Shown here: positions 27,007-34,883 of the stretch, in pieces
Layout of the letters: each line of letters opens with the position of its first letter
Numbering within the stretch: position 1 is the first letter of the stretch
Assembly (NCBI GenBank): GCA_965232265.1
Contig: CBDDPH010000002.1
Span: 3,348,001-3,412,000 of the forward strand
Length of the DNA: 64,000 nt
Direction of reading: 5' to 3'
From: VXRD01 sp965232265
Lineage (GTDB): Bacteria > Latescibacterota > UBA2968
Translations under genes and position numbers: made by a program
The notes under the pieces: generated by a model
Told to the model about the DNA's origin: nothing
Databases searched by the model: none
What the model saw: the letters and a program-made list of their open reading frames with translations, nothing else

Positions 27007-27690
27007 ATGATTCTTACAGGACACCGGGGAGCAGCGGCACTCGAACCTGAAAATACGCTACTATCTATGCAAAAAGCGATAGATCTCGGCGTCGATCAGA
27101 TCGAGATTGACGTGCATCTCACGCGCGATCAGCACCTCGTCGTCATTCACGATACCACCGTTGACCGAACGACCGATGGACAGGGTGCGGTCGCCGACTT
27201 TACATTAGCGGAAATTAAGCGGTTGGACGCCGGCAAAGGAGAGCGCATTCCCACGCTACAGGAAGTCATAGACCTGGTGCGCGGGAAAGTGGTTCTCCAA
27301 ATTGAACTGAAAGGACCCGACACTGCCGAGCCGGTCGTCCGCACAGTTGAGCAAAATAATATAGAAAGTGAGATCCTTCTCACCTCGTTTGTCCACGAGC
27401 GGCTACGCGAAGCGCGTCAGCTTAATCCGGGTCTGCCGCTGGGTGCGTTGTGGTCGCAGCCACCCGATGATGCGTGTGAACAGGCTGTCGATATGGGAGC
27501 GGTAGGGATACACATCCTGCATCCCAATATTGACGCCCAACTCGTACAAAAAGCGCGTGAAAATGGCCTCCTGATCCGTGCGTGGAATCCCGACACCGTT
27601 GAGGAGATACAGCGCGTTATCGATCTGGGCGTTGACGCCATCGGCTCAAACCGTCCAGATCTGTTAATCGCACTTGGGCGCCCATCGTGA
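27007..27690 (+). CDS. glycerophosphodiester phosphodiesterase (GDPD)
   Basis: About 227 residues, a TIM-barrel enzyme that hydrolyses glycerophosphodiesters to glycerol-3-phosphate and an alcohol. The catalytic start GHRGAAALEPENT carries the His-Arg and Glu-Asn-Thr, and EIDVHLTRDQHLVVIHD the metal-binding Glu-Asp plus the second catalytic His. Downstream LQIELKG and RAWNPD complete the barrel. No signal peptide, so a cytoplasmic form. ATG 27007 has AGAGG eight bases upstream; ATG 26989 in the same frame is the alternative. It follows the MBL gene by about 20 bases and may be co-transcribed with it. Confidence 0.9.
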   Translation: MILTGHRGAAALEPENTLLSMQKAIDLGVDQIEIDVHLTRDQHLVVIHDTTVDRTTDGQGAVADFTLAEIKRLDAGKGERIPTLQEVIDLVRGKVVLQIELKGPDTAEPVVRTVEQNNIESEILLTSFVHERLREARQLNPGLPLGALWSQPPDDACEQAVDMGAVGIHILHPNIDAQLVQKARENGLLIRAWNPDTVEEIQRVIDLGVDAIGSNRPDLLIALGRPS

Positions 27691-27797
27691 AACTTTATGT
27701 AACGCCAAATCGTCCACAATTTCAAACAAAACACAATATTTGGCTCTGACCCTCGTATTTTGTTTATATTTTCCAGGGATTTTCAAAAGGGATAAAA

Positions 27798-29540
27798 ATG
27801 CGTTATTCTCAATTATTGACACAAACCCTGCGCGAGGTACCCGCAGATGCAGAGGCAATCAGCCACCAGTTGGCCTTGCGTGCGGGGCTAATTCGCCCTC
27901 TGGCATCGGGGATCTTTAGCTTCTTGCCGCTGGGATTGCGCGTGAAGCGGAACATCGAACAAATTTTGCGCGAAGAAATGGAACGCGCAGATTGCTTTGA
28001 AATTTCGATGCCCGTCGTGCAACCCGCGGAAATCTGGCGCGAGAGTGGCAGGTGGGACGATGTCGGACCGGAAATGATGCGCATGAAAGACCGCGCAGAC
28101 CGCGACATGTGTTTGGCAATGACGCACGAAGAAGCCGTGACCGACCTGGCGCGTCACCTGGTACAGAGTTACCGACAATTGCCATTGAGCGCGTTTCAGC
28201 TCCAGACCAAATTCCGCGACGAACCGCGCAGCCGCGGCGGATTGATTCGCGTACGCGAATTTACGATGAAAGACGGGTATAGCTTTCACATCGACCAGGC
28301 GGGTTTAGATGCGTATTACCCGCGCATGCACGAGGCATATCAGCGGATATTTGAGCGCGCTGGATTGGGCGACCACGTCATCTCAGTAGAAAGCGACCCG
28401 GGGATGATGGGCGGAACAGAAGCGCATGAATTTATGTACTTAAACCCGGGCGGTGAAGACACCCTGCTCTTATGCGAGACCTGCGGCTATCGCGCCAATC
28501 GACAGGTAGCGACATATAAGCGGGAAGCCATGGAAGCGGAAAGTGAAAAACCCCTGCAAAAAGTGGCGACCCCCAACTGCAAAACCATCGAAGAAGTCGC
28601 GTCGTTTTTGAACGTACCGCAGAGCGAGACAGCCAAAGCCGTATTTTTGATCGGCACAATAAACGGCGAAGAAAAATTCATTTTTGCCGTATTGCGCGGC
28701 GACCGCGAATTGAATGAAACCAAGCTCGCCAACGCGGTAAAGGCTCAGGCATTGCGACCAGCAACAGACGAGGAAATCACCGCAGTGGGCGCAGTCCCCG
28801 GATATGCGTCGCCAATGGCCGTAAAAAATGCAATTGTAGTCGCAGATGAAGCCATCGCACAAGGGACAAATTTTGTATCGGGCGCGAATGAAGAAGGATA
28901 TCACTACTTAAATGTCAATGTGGGACGCGATTTTGATCCCGATATCGTCACAGACCTCATCGCCGTAGAAAAAGGCATGCCCTGTCCAGAATGCGAGACC
29001 CCGCTCGACAGCACGCGCGGCATTGAAGTGGGCAATATCTTCAAACTCGGCACAAAGTACAGCGACAGCATGGGCGCGAAGGTCCTGGATGAAAACGGCA
29101 AAATGCAGCCCCTCGTCATGGGGTGTTACGGCATCGGTGTGGGCCGATTATTGGCGTGTATTATCGAAGCCCATCACGATGACCACGGCATTATCTGGCC
29201 GATATCGGTCGCGCCCTTTGAGGTGCAAATCGTAGTCCTGACGGGCAGAAAACCCGCAGGAGAACTGGAAGCCGCCGAAAAATTGTATGGACAACTAAAG
29301 GCCGCGGGACTGGATGTCTTGCTCGACGACCGCGATGAACGCGCAGGCGTAAAATTCAACGATGCAGATTTAATCGGCATCCCAATACGCTTGACCGTGG
29401 GATCGCGCGGCTTGGCAAATGGACAGGTAGAAATGAAATTGAGACACGAAAATGATCGCTCAGATGTGCCTCTGGATCAGGTCGTAGAACGGGTGAGGTG
29501 TGAGGTAGATTGCCGTTTCAAACGGCAAAATTCCCCGTAG
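27798..29540 (+). CDS. proS: prolyl-tRNA synthetase
   Basis: 580 residues, the bacterial-type class II enzyme that charges tRNA-Pro. The N-terminal catalytic core includes class II motif 2 (FQLQTKFRDEPRSRGGLIRVREF) and motif 3 near GCYGIGVGRLL. Residues ~225-385 form the YbaK-like editing insertion that removes mischarged alanine. The C-terminal anticodon-binding domain begins with ISVAPFEVQIVVL. The last ~13 residues (from CEVDC) and the stop come from a dispersed palindromic repeat, so the native end was probably shortly before. AAAGGGAT is the ribosome site. Its cognate tRNA-Pro lies 2.1 kb downstream on the other strand. Confidence 0.97.
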   Translation: MRYSQLLTQTLREVPADAEAISHQLALRAGLIRPLASGIFSFLPLGLRVKRNIEQILREEMERADCFEISMPVVQPAEIWRESGRWDDVGPEMMRMKDRADRDMCLAMTHEEAVTDLARHLVQSYRQLPLSAFQLQTKFRDEPRSRGGLIRVREFTMKDGYSFHIDQAGLDAYYPRMHEAYQRIFERAGLGDHVISVESDPGMMGGTEAHEFMYLNPGGEDTLLLCETCGYRANRQVATYKREAMEAESEKPLQKVATPNCKTIEEVASFLNVPQSETAKAVFLIGTINGEEKFIFAVLRGDRELNETKLANAVKAQALRPATDEEITAVGAVPGYASPMAVKNAIVVADEAIAQGTNFVSGANEEGYHYLNVNVGRDFDPDIVTDLIAVEKGMPCPECETPLDSTRGIEVGNIFKLGTKYSDSMGAKVLDENGKMQPLVMGCYGIGVGRLLACIIEAHHDDHGIIWPISVAPFEVQIVVLTGRKPAGELEAAEKLYGQLKAAGLDVLLDDRDERAGVKFNDADLIGIPIRLTVGSRGLANGQVEMKLRHENDRSDVPLDQVVERVRCEVDCRFKRQNSP

Positions 29541-29558
29541 GGGCGAAAAATTTTTCGC
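29510..29558. repeat. two dispersed palindromes at the proS 3' end
   Basis: 29510-29528 is the 19-base palindrome with arms TTGCCGTTT/AAACGGCAA; compared with the usual TTGCGG/CCGCAA both arms changed together, keeping the pairing. 29537-29558 is the GTAGGGGCGAAAAAT-type element, whose TAG is the proS stop. Text-like fragments of the same family continue to about 29625, between proS and glnS. Confidence 0.7.
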
Positions 29559-29645
29559 GCGGCCATAATGTAGCGGCGCCCCCCATGGTCGCCCAAAACG
29601 TAGGGGCGAGGCATGCCGCGCCCTGAAACGAAAAAGGCAAAAAAA

Positions 29646-31325
29646 ATGGCAACAACCGAAGACACACCAACGGATTTTATCCGAGAAATTGTTCGCGAAG
29701 ACGTAAAAAATGGCAAGCACAAAAAAATCGTCACGCGCTTCCCGCCAGAGCCAAATGGCTATCTGCACATCGGCCATGCCAAGGCTTTTTGCCTGGACTT
29801 TGGTCTCGCCGAAGAATTTGATGGACAGTGCAATCTCCGGTTTGACGACACCAACCCGGACCGGGAAGACACCGAATACGTGGAGTCTATCCAGGAAGAT
29901 TTGAAATGGATGGGCTTTGATTGGGGCGATGGCTTGTACTTTGCCTCCGACTATTTTGACCAACTCTACGATTATGCTGCGGAACTCATTATGCAGGGAA
30001 AAGCTTATGTCTGCGACTTGAGTCCACAGGAAATACGCGACTACCGCGGCACAGTGACCCAACCCGGAAAAAACAGCCCCTACCGGGATCGCGCCGTGTC
30101 GGAAAATCTCGACCTGTTTGCGCGGATGAAAAATGGAGACTACCCTGATGGCGCGTGTACATTGCGCGCAAAAGCCGACATGGCATCGCCAAATATGAAC
30201 ATGCGCGATCCCGTCATGTATCGGATCAAACACACATCGCACCATCGCACAGGCGACAAATGGTGTATTTATCCAATGTACGATTGGGCACACGGGCAAT
30301 CCGACTCCATAGAGCAAGTCACGCACTCGCTGTGCAGCATCGAATTTGCAGAACACCGCCCCCTATACGATTGGTACATCCAGCAACTTGAAATCTTTCC
30401 CTCGCAGCAAATTGAATTTGCGCGGTTGAATATCACCTACACATTGACCAGCAAGCGCATGCTGACCCAACTGGTCGAGCGCGGTCTCGTAAACGGATGG
30501 AATGACCCGCGCATGCCCACGCTTTCGGGCTTGCGACGGCGCGGAATACCGCCGCAAGCCATTAAGAATTTTATCTGGCGCGTGGGCATGAACCGGCGGG
30601 ATACAACCGCGGAAATAGATTTGTTTGAATTCTATATCCGAGAGCACCTGAACAAAGTCGCCCCCCGGGTCATGGGCGTGATTGACCCCTTAAAAGTGGT
30701 CATTGAAAACTATCCCGAAGATGAAGAAGAGACATTTGAAGCGATGATCAATCCCGAAGACCCCGACGCTGGCACGCGCCCCGTGCCTTTTTCGCGGGAA
30801 TTGTACATCGAGCGGGAAGATTTTATGGAAGACCCTCCGCGCAAATTTTACCGCCTTGCGCCCGGACGCGAAGTGCGATTGCGCGCGGCGTGTTATATCA
30901 CCTGTCAGGATGTCGTAAAAGACGATAACGGCAACATAATCGAACTGCGCTGCACCTGGGATCCAGAAAGCCGCGGCGGCACAACACCCGATAAACGCAG
31001 GGTTCGCTCGACGCTGCACTGGGTATCTGCCAAACACGCATTGAAAACCGAAGTCCGATTATTTGATCGGCTGTTCATGACGGAAAATCCAGCCCGAACC
31101 GAAGATGGACAGGACTTCACAGACAACTTAAATCCCGACTCCATGGAAGTGCGTCCAACCTGCTATGTCGAGCCGAGCATGATAGGGGCAGAAGTTGGCA
31201 GCGTGGTGCAATTTGAACGCCTGGGCTATTTCTGTGTCGATCCGGACGCATCAGATGAAAAGCTCGTATTAAATCGAACAATCACCCTGCGCGACACATG
31301 GGCGAGGATGAGAAGTGGAAAGTGA
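29646..31325 (+). CDS. glnS: glutaminyl-tRNA synthetase
   Basis: 559 residues, class I, charging tRNA-Gln directly; bacteria without it use the GatCAB route. The HIGH motif is HIGH at 41-44 (PPEPNGYLHIGHAKAF) and the KMSKS-like loop is LTSKRMLTQLV (~266-276), as in other GlnRS. The C-terminal beta-barrel anticodon domain follows from about residue 340. ATG 29646 is chosen because the upstream in-frame ATG at 29613 lies in repeat-derived sequence. It follows proS on the same strand and is followed by tRNA-Gln 103 bases later, an unusual cognate pairing. Confidence 0.97.
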   Translation: MATTEDTPTDFIREIVREDVKNGKHKKIVTRFPPEPNGYLHIGHAKAFCLDFGLAEEFDGQCNLRFDDTNPDREDTEYVESIQEDLKWMGFDWGDGLYFASDYFDQLYDYAAELIMQGKAYVCDLSPQEIRDYRGTVTQPGKNSPYRDRAVSENLDLFARMKNGDYPDGACTLRAKADMASPNMNMRDPVMYRIKHTSHHRTGDKWCIYPMYDWAHGQSDSIEQVTHSLCSIEFAEHRPLYDWYIQQLEIFPSQQIEFARLNITYTLTSKRMLTQLVERGLVNGWNDPRMPTLSGLRRRGIPPQAIKNFIWRVGMNRRDTTAEIDLFEFYIREHLNKVAPRVMGVIDPLKVVIENYPEDEEETFEAMINPEDPDAGTRPVPFSRELYIEREDFMEDPPRKFYRLAPGREVRLRAACYITCQDVVKDDNGNIIELRCTWDPESRGGTTPDKRRVRSTLHWVSAKHALKTEVRLFDRLFMTENPARTEDGQDFTDNLNPDSMEVRPTCYVEPSMIGAEVGSVVQFERLGYFCVDPDASDEKLVLNRTITLRDTWARMRSGK

Positions 31326-31333
31326 GATGTAGA

Positions 31334-31352
31334 TTGCGGTTTCAAACCGCAA
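31334..31352. repeat. interspersed palindrome, TTGCGGTTTCAAACCGCAA family
   Basis: A perfect 19-base copy eight bases after the glnS stop. Like the copies at 2336, 23627 and 29510 it sits at a gene's 3' end. Confidence 0.72.
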
Positions 31353-31381
31353 TGGTGTGAAGGAAAAGAACAAAAAGAAAG

Positions 31382-31410
31382 TTGCCTGTAATCGGCTAAA
31401 AATTTATATT
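31382..31410 (+). promoter_or_regulatory. promoter of tRNA-Gln
   Basis: TTGCCT, a 17-base spacer and TATATT end 18 bases before the mature tRNA start. The spacing and the -10 box are good. Confidence 0.55.
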
Positions 31411-31428
31411 TAGCCCTCGACATAGTAT

Positions 31429-31502
31429 TGCCCCTTCGTCTAATGGCAAGACACTGGATTTTGGTTCCAGGTATCGGGGTTCGAATCCCTGAGGGGCAAC
31501 CA
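31429..31502 (+). tRNA. tRNA-Gln (anticodon TTG)
   Basis: Acceptor TGCCCCT pairs with AGGGGCA; anticodon stem CTGGA/TCCAG encloses TTTTGGT (anticodon TTG); the T-arm has GGTTCGAATCC. Discriminator A and CCA are encoded. It lies directly downstream of glnS. Confidence 0.95.
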
Positions 31503-31510
31503 AAAAAGAA

Positions 31511-31545
31511 AGCGCTTGTGCGATTTTGCACAGGCGCTTTTTCTT
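31511..31545 (+). terminator. terminator of tRNA-Gln
   Basis: Arms AGCGCTTGTGC and GCACAGGCGCT (one G-T pair) around a 6-base loop, followed by TTTTCTTTC, nine bases after the tRNA. Confidence 0.85.
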
Positions 31546-31560
31546 TCATCCCTCAAAACG

Positions 31561-31595
31561 ACAAGGGGTTGCGAGTAAAACTCACAACCCCTTGT
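31561..31595 (-). terminator. terminator of tRNA-Pro
   Basis: Arms ACAAGGGGTTG and CAACCCCTTGT with inner pairing (GAG/CTC), lying four bases beyond the 3' end of tRNA-Pro; on the minus strand CGTTTT follows. It and the tRNA-Gln terminator face each other in the convergent gap. Confidence 0.75.
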
Positions 31596-31598
31596 TAT

Positions 31599-31675
31599 TG
31601 GTCGAGGTGGAGGGATTTGAACCCCCGGCCCCCTGCTCCCAAAGCAGGTGCTCTACCGGACTGAGCCACACCTCG
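31599..31675 (-). tRNA. tRNA-Pro (anticodon TGG)
   Basis: 77 bases on the minus strand: acceptor CGAGGTG... pairs with CACCTCG; anticodon stem CCTGC/GCAGG encloses TTTGGGA (anticodon TGG); T-arm GGTTCAAATCC; discriminator A and encoded CCA. It reads the CCN proline codons. Confidence 0.95.
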
Positions 31676-31733
31676 TTTCTAATACCTAAAAGTACGGGAT
31701 TCGGGTAATATTGTCAACCGAAAGAATCCGATA

Positions 31734-32678
31734 CTATCGCGTCCCTGCCATAATCGCCTCGGCCAATGCCATCGTCTTAATTGCCTCATCCAAATTTGCT
31801 GCGGGAAGCGCGACCGGGCGATCTTCTTTGACGCAATCGATAAAAAATCGGTTCTGTTCGTCTGTGCCCGACCCATTCCCGCTCAACGCGCTCTTCTCGC
31901 CATCGCAAAAAACCTCTCCGCGCGACACGCCCTCCAGATAAGCCGAAATCTCGTGCCCGTGAATCTCATAACGCTCCAGCCTGGCATTCGTCGTATAATT
32001 GTGAATAAGCTGCGCGACAACGCCATTTTCAAACGCCACGAGAGCCGCGTGTACATCCCGATAACCGGACATGGACCGCTGCACCACACTGTGAACCTCA
32101 GAAACATCGGCACCCGCCAAAAAACGGACCGTATCAATCGCGTGAATCGGCGTCTCAAAAAGCATACAATCCATCAGCACCTCAGCAAATTTACCCGAAT
32201 TTCCCAACGCCGTGATGCTCTTGTGGAACTCCCCGACCAGTTGCGTCACAGGACCGCGATCCAGCACCAGATCTCGCGCCTCGACAATAATCGGATGAAA
32301 TCGCCGATTCCACCCCACCATGGCTTTCGCGCCCGTTTCGTCCGACGCGGCTTTTAGCGCTTCGGTCTCTTTCAGGCTCAAACCGGGCGGTTTCTCCAAA
32401 AAGGTATTGACGCCAGCCTCCAGACACGGCAATGCGAGCGTGGCATTTAAGTGGGCAGGCGGCGCGACAAAAACCGCATCCAGAGCCTCGCCTTCGAGCA
32501 ACGCGGAAACATCGCCGTATTGCCCCTCGATCCCGTACTCGTCGCACACGGATTCGCGGATATCCACAACCGGATCGCAAACCGCTGCGAGATGCACATC
32601 TTCAAAACCATTCAAAGACCGAATATGTCCTCTCCCCCGACCACCACATCCAATCACACCAACGCGCACGCTATCCAT
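31734..32678 (-). CDS. Gfo/Idh/MocA-family oxidoreductase
   Basis: 314 residues, NAD(P)-dependent sugar or inositol oxidoreductase type. The Rossmann GxGxxG appears as VGVIGCGGRGRGH (5-17) and the catalytic Lys in NTFLEKPPG (~97), the EKP motif of the family. The C-terminal alpha/beta domain follows. The second of two ATGs (32678) is preferred because GGAGG lies five bases before it. Stop-to-start spacing to the aldo-keto reductase upstream is 10 bases, so the two form an operon. The substrate is not predictable; cyclitol, amino-sugar and uronate derivatives are usual for the family. Confidence 0.9.
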   Translation of the reverse strand: MDSVRVGVIGCGGRGRGHIRSLNGFEDVHLAAVCDPVVDIRESVCDEYGIEGQYGDVSALLEGEALDAVFVAPPAHLNATLALPCLEAGVNTFLEKPPGLSLKETEALKAASDETGAKAMVGWNRRFHPIIVEARDLVLDRGPVTQLVGEFHKSITALGNSGKFAEVLMDCMLFETPIHAIDTVRFLAGADVSEVHSVVQRSMSGYRDVHAALVAFENGVVAQLIHNYTTNARLERYEIHGHEISAYLEGVSRGEVFCDGEKSALSGNGSGTDEQNRFFIDCVKEDRPVALPAANLDEAIKTMALAEAIMAGTR

Positions 32679-32688
32679 CATATCCTCC

Positions 32689-33705
32689 TCATTCTGCCCA
32701 TTCTAAAGGATCGATATCCATCCACTTAGCATCAATTTCGCCCCACTTATTGGGCGCCGTGTCGATCTCGTATTTGGCAAAAACCCGATCAATTGCCCGC
32801 TTTGTGTCCTCATCCAATGTCCACCCCAGCGCACCCATATTGTCTTCGACTTCTTCCGGCCTTCGCGCACCCACCAGTGCCGTACTCACAGCCCGGTGAG
32901 ACAACACCCAATTCAGCGCCATGTGCGGCAGATTTTTACCCAGCCCCGCGGCGATCTCCTTCAACTCATTCACCGCCCGGACATTGCGCTGGAAAATACC
33001 CGGTTCAAACAGGCGCAAGGTCGTATTGCTACCGCCTCTTCTGCGCCAATCATTATCTTCAAAAACCGTGTCTTCTGTAAACGCGCCAGCGAGCAAGCCA
33101 TAAGCCAGAGAACCATAAGTCATTATTCCCACATTATTCGCTTCGGCGTATGGAAACGTCCATTTCACATGTCGCCGATCAAACAAATTACACCCGTATT
33201 GCAACACCTCCACGCGGCGCGCATCCATACACCGCGCAATTTCCGGCGGCGTAAAATTCGACAGTCCCACAAACCGCGTCTTTCCCGCCTGGACGATCTC
33301 CTCCAGAGCGCCCATAGTCTCTTCAAAGGGCGTATCGCGGTCGGGCCAATGCACGAGATACACATCGACATAATCCGTATTCAGCATCTCCAAACTCTGC
33401 TCAATCGCCCGGTGGACCATCTCCTTGCTGCCATCTCTGCCATGCGCGTATCCAATGCCGAACTTCGTAACCAGAATCACATCTTTGCGCCTGGGTCCCA
33501 GCGCACGCGCAAGCAACCGTTCAGACGCGCCCTTGCCATATCCCTGCGCCGTATCAAAACAATTGATCCCCAGATCAATCGCCCGATTGACCGCGGCAAC
33601 GACCTCAGCGTCATCAATAGACCCATATCCCCCGCCCAATTCCCAGCATCCAAAACCAATTGCCGAAACCTTCAAACCCGTCTGTCCAAACTCGCGATAT
33701 TCCAC
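32689..33705 (-). CDS. aldo/keto reductase
   Basis: 338 residues, an NADPH-dependent (beta/alpha)8 reductase of aldehydes or ketones. The N-terminus EYREFGQTGLKVSAIGFGCWELGG is typical, with the catalytic tetrad visible as Asp in CFDTAQGYG, Tyr in the same segment, Lys in ILVTKFG and His in YLVHWPD. The C-terminal cofactor loop is near VSTALVGARRPEEV. The GTG start at 33705 has a perfect AAGGAGG. The gap to the upstream oxidoreductase holds a dispersed palindrome. It probably shares the pathway of the flanking Gfo/Idh/MocA enzymes. Confidence 0.9.
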   Translation of the reverse strand: MEYREFGQTGLKVSAIGFGCWELGGGYGSIDDAEVVAAVNRAIDLGINCFDTAQGYGKGASERLLARALGPRRKDVILVTKFGIGYAHGRDGSKEMVHRAIEQSLEMLNTDYVDVYLVHWPDRDTPFEETMGALEEIVQAGKTRFVGLSNFTPPEIARCMDARRVEVLQYGCNLFDRRHVKWTFPYAEANNVGIMTYGSLAYGLLAGAFTEDTVFEDNDWRRRGGSNTTLRLFEPGIFQRNVRAVNELKEIAAGLGKNLPHMALNWVLSHRAVSTALVGARRPEEVEDNMGALGWTLDEDTKRAIDRVFAKYEIDTAPNKWGEIDAKWMDIDPLEWAE

Positions 33706-33736
33706 AATAACCTCCTTATGCGAATCAGCCAACGAC

Positions 33737-33760
33737 GGGCGAAAAATTTTTCGCCCCTAC
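33737..33760. repeat. dispersed GGGCGAAAAA/TTTTTCGCCC palindrome
   Basis: A perfect 20-base palindrome followed by CTAC between the aldo/keto reductase and the next oxidoreductase. Same element as at 23539. Confidence 0.75.
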
Positions 33761-33786
33761 ACATCTGCGTCCATCTGTGGATTCGT

Positions 33787-34863
33787 CTATTCACGTTCAA
33801 ACTTCGGCTGTCTGGGTGCAAAACCGCGATCCATGCGATAGGGACAGTCTTTCAGCGGCAGATGCACCCGTTCGCCCCCTCGCTGGTGCGACTCGACAAA
33901 AGCAAAAATCAATTCTTGATTGGCATGTGCCAACCGCACGCCGCACCGCGTCGGCTCCCCCGTATCCAGCGCGTGCGCCAGATCCTCAATCAAATGCACC
34001 GTTGAACTCGTCGGCTCCACCTCTGGAAAATCCCCAAAGCCCAGCACATTCCGTCCCCTGTGATCGCGCTCAACCACCTCGCGCACCTGCCATCCCGCGC
34101 CATTTTGCAAACCCGTCACAACACCCGCATCACCCACAGCTTCAACCTCCATACCCCGTCCGGAATTGAGGGCATAAGCCGTCACCCCATTTTCAAACTG
34201 GATAATCCCATGTCCCACGGGATCCGCCTTCAAAATATTCCCTTCAATCTCGTCCGCACCTTGCGATAGATGGGCCTGCACCCACAACGCGGGGTGGTCG
34301 CTATTGAGGCGCATCAACAGATCAAAACTGTGACTCGCACCGTTAAAAAGAGAACTCGTCTGGTGAATGATCAGCGACCGCAACCGCCCAATGCGCCCGC
34401 TGTCAATCACCTCCTTCATCCTGTCGTACCCCCTATCCCACCGCCGATTGGTGCCCAGATTGAAAAACACCCCATTGCGCTCACACGCATCGACCATCGC
34501 ATCGGCATCTGCCATAGAAGCCGCCATCGCTTTTTCAGCATAAATCGCTTTCGTCCCATGCTCGGCCGCATATACCACAATTTCTGCACGCTGCTCTGGC
34601 TGCGTCGCCACGCTCACAATATCTGGCTGCTCCGTATCGATAAGCTCCCGATAATCCGTGTACTGCCGCGATTTTGGAACCCCATATCGCTCGCCCGCCT
34701 GCGCCATCACATCTTCGCGCAGATCCGAACACGCGACCAGATATGTTCGATCACATGCCTCGTATCCCGCCGCATGGGAATACGCCCGCGTGTGATCCAC
34801 CTCGTTGTCAATAAATGCCCCCATCCGACTGCATCCAATCAGTGCTGCGCGATATGTTTTCAT
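33787..34863 (-). CDS. Gfo/Idh/MocA-family oxidoreductase, EKA variant
   Basis: 358 residues. The Rossmann start YRAALIGCSRMGAFIDNE (4-21) is a variant GxGxxG, as GCSRMG. The usual EKP is EKA here (IYAEKAMAASMADADAM), keeping the Lys. RRWDRGYDRM and the downstream sheet fit the family. It is a close paralogue of the next gene (34884), sharing GRMG-like, EKAMA-SMA-ADE and the same overall layout, so the two arose by duplication. The ribosome site is GGGAGCGG. Catalysis is plausible, but the altered motif may mean another substrate class. Confidence 0.87.
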   Translation of the reverse strand: MKTYRAALIGCSRMGAFIDNEVDHTRAYSHAAGYEACDRTYLVACSDLREDVMAQAGERYGVPKSRQYTDYRELIDTEQPDIVSVATQPEQRAEIVVYAAEHGTKAIYAEKAMAASMADADAMVDACERNGVFFNLGTNRRWDRGYDRMKEVIDSGRIGRLRSLIIHQTSSLFNGASHSFDLLMRLNSDHPALWVQAHLSQGADEIEGNILKADPVGHGIIQFENGVTAYALNSGRGMEVEAVGDAGVVTGLQNGAGWQVREVVERDHRGRNVLGFGDFPEVEPTSSTVHLIEDLAHALDTGEPTRCGVRLAHANQELIFAFVESHQRGGERVHLPLKDCPYRMDRGFAPRQPKFERE

Positions 34864-34883
34864 GGTCCGCTCCCAATGATGGC

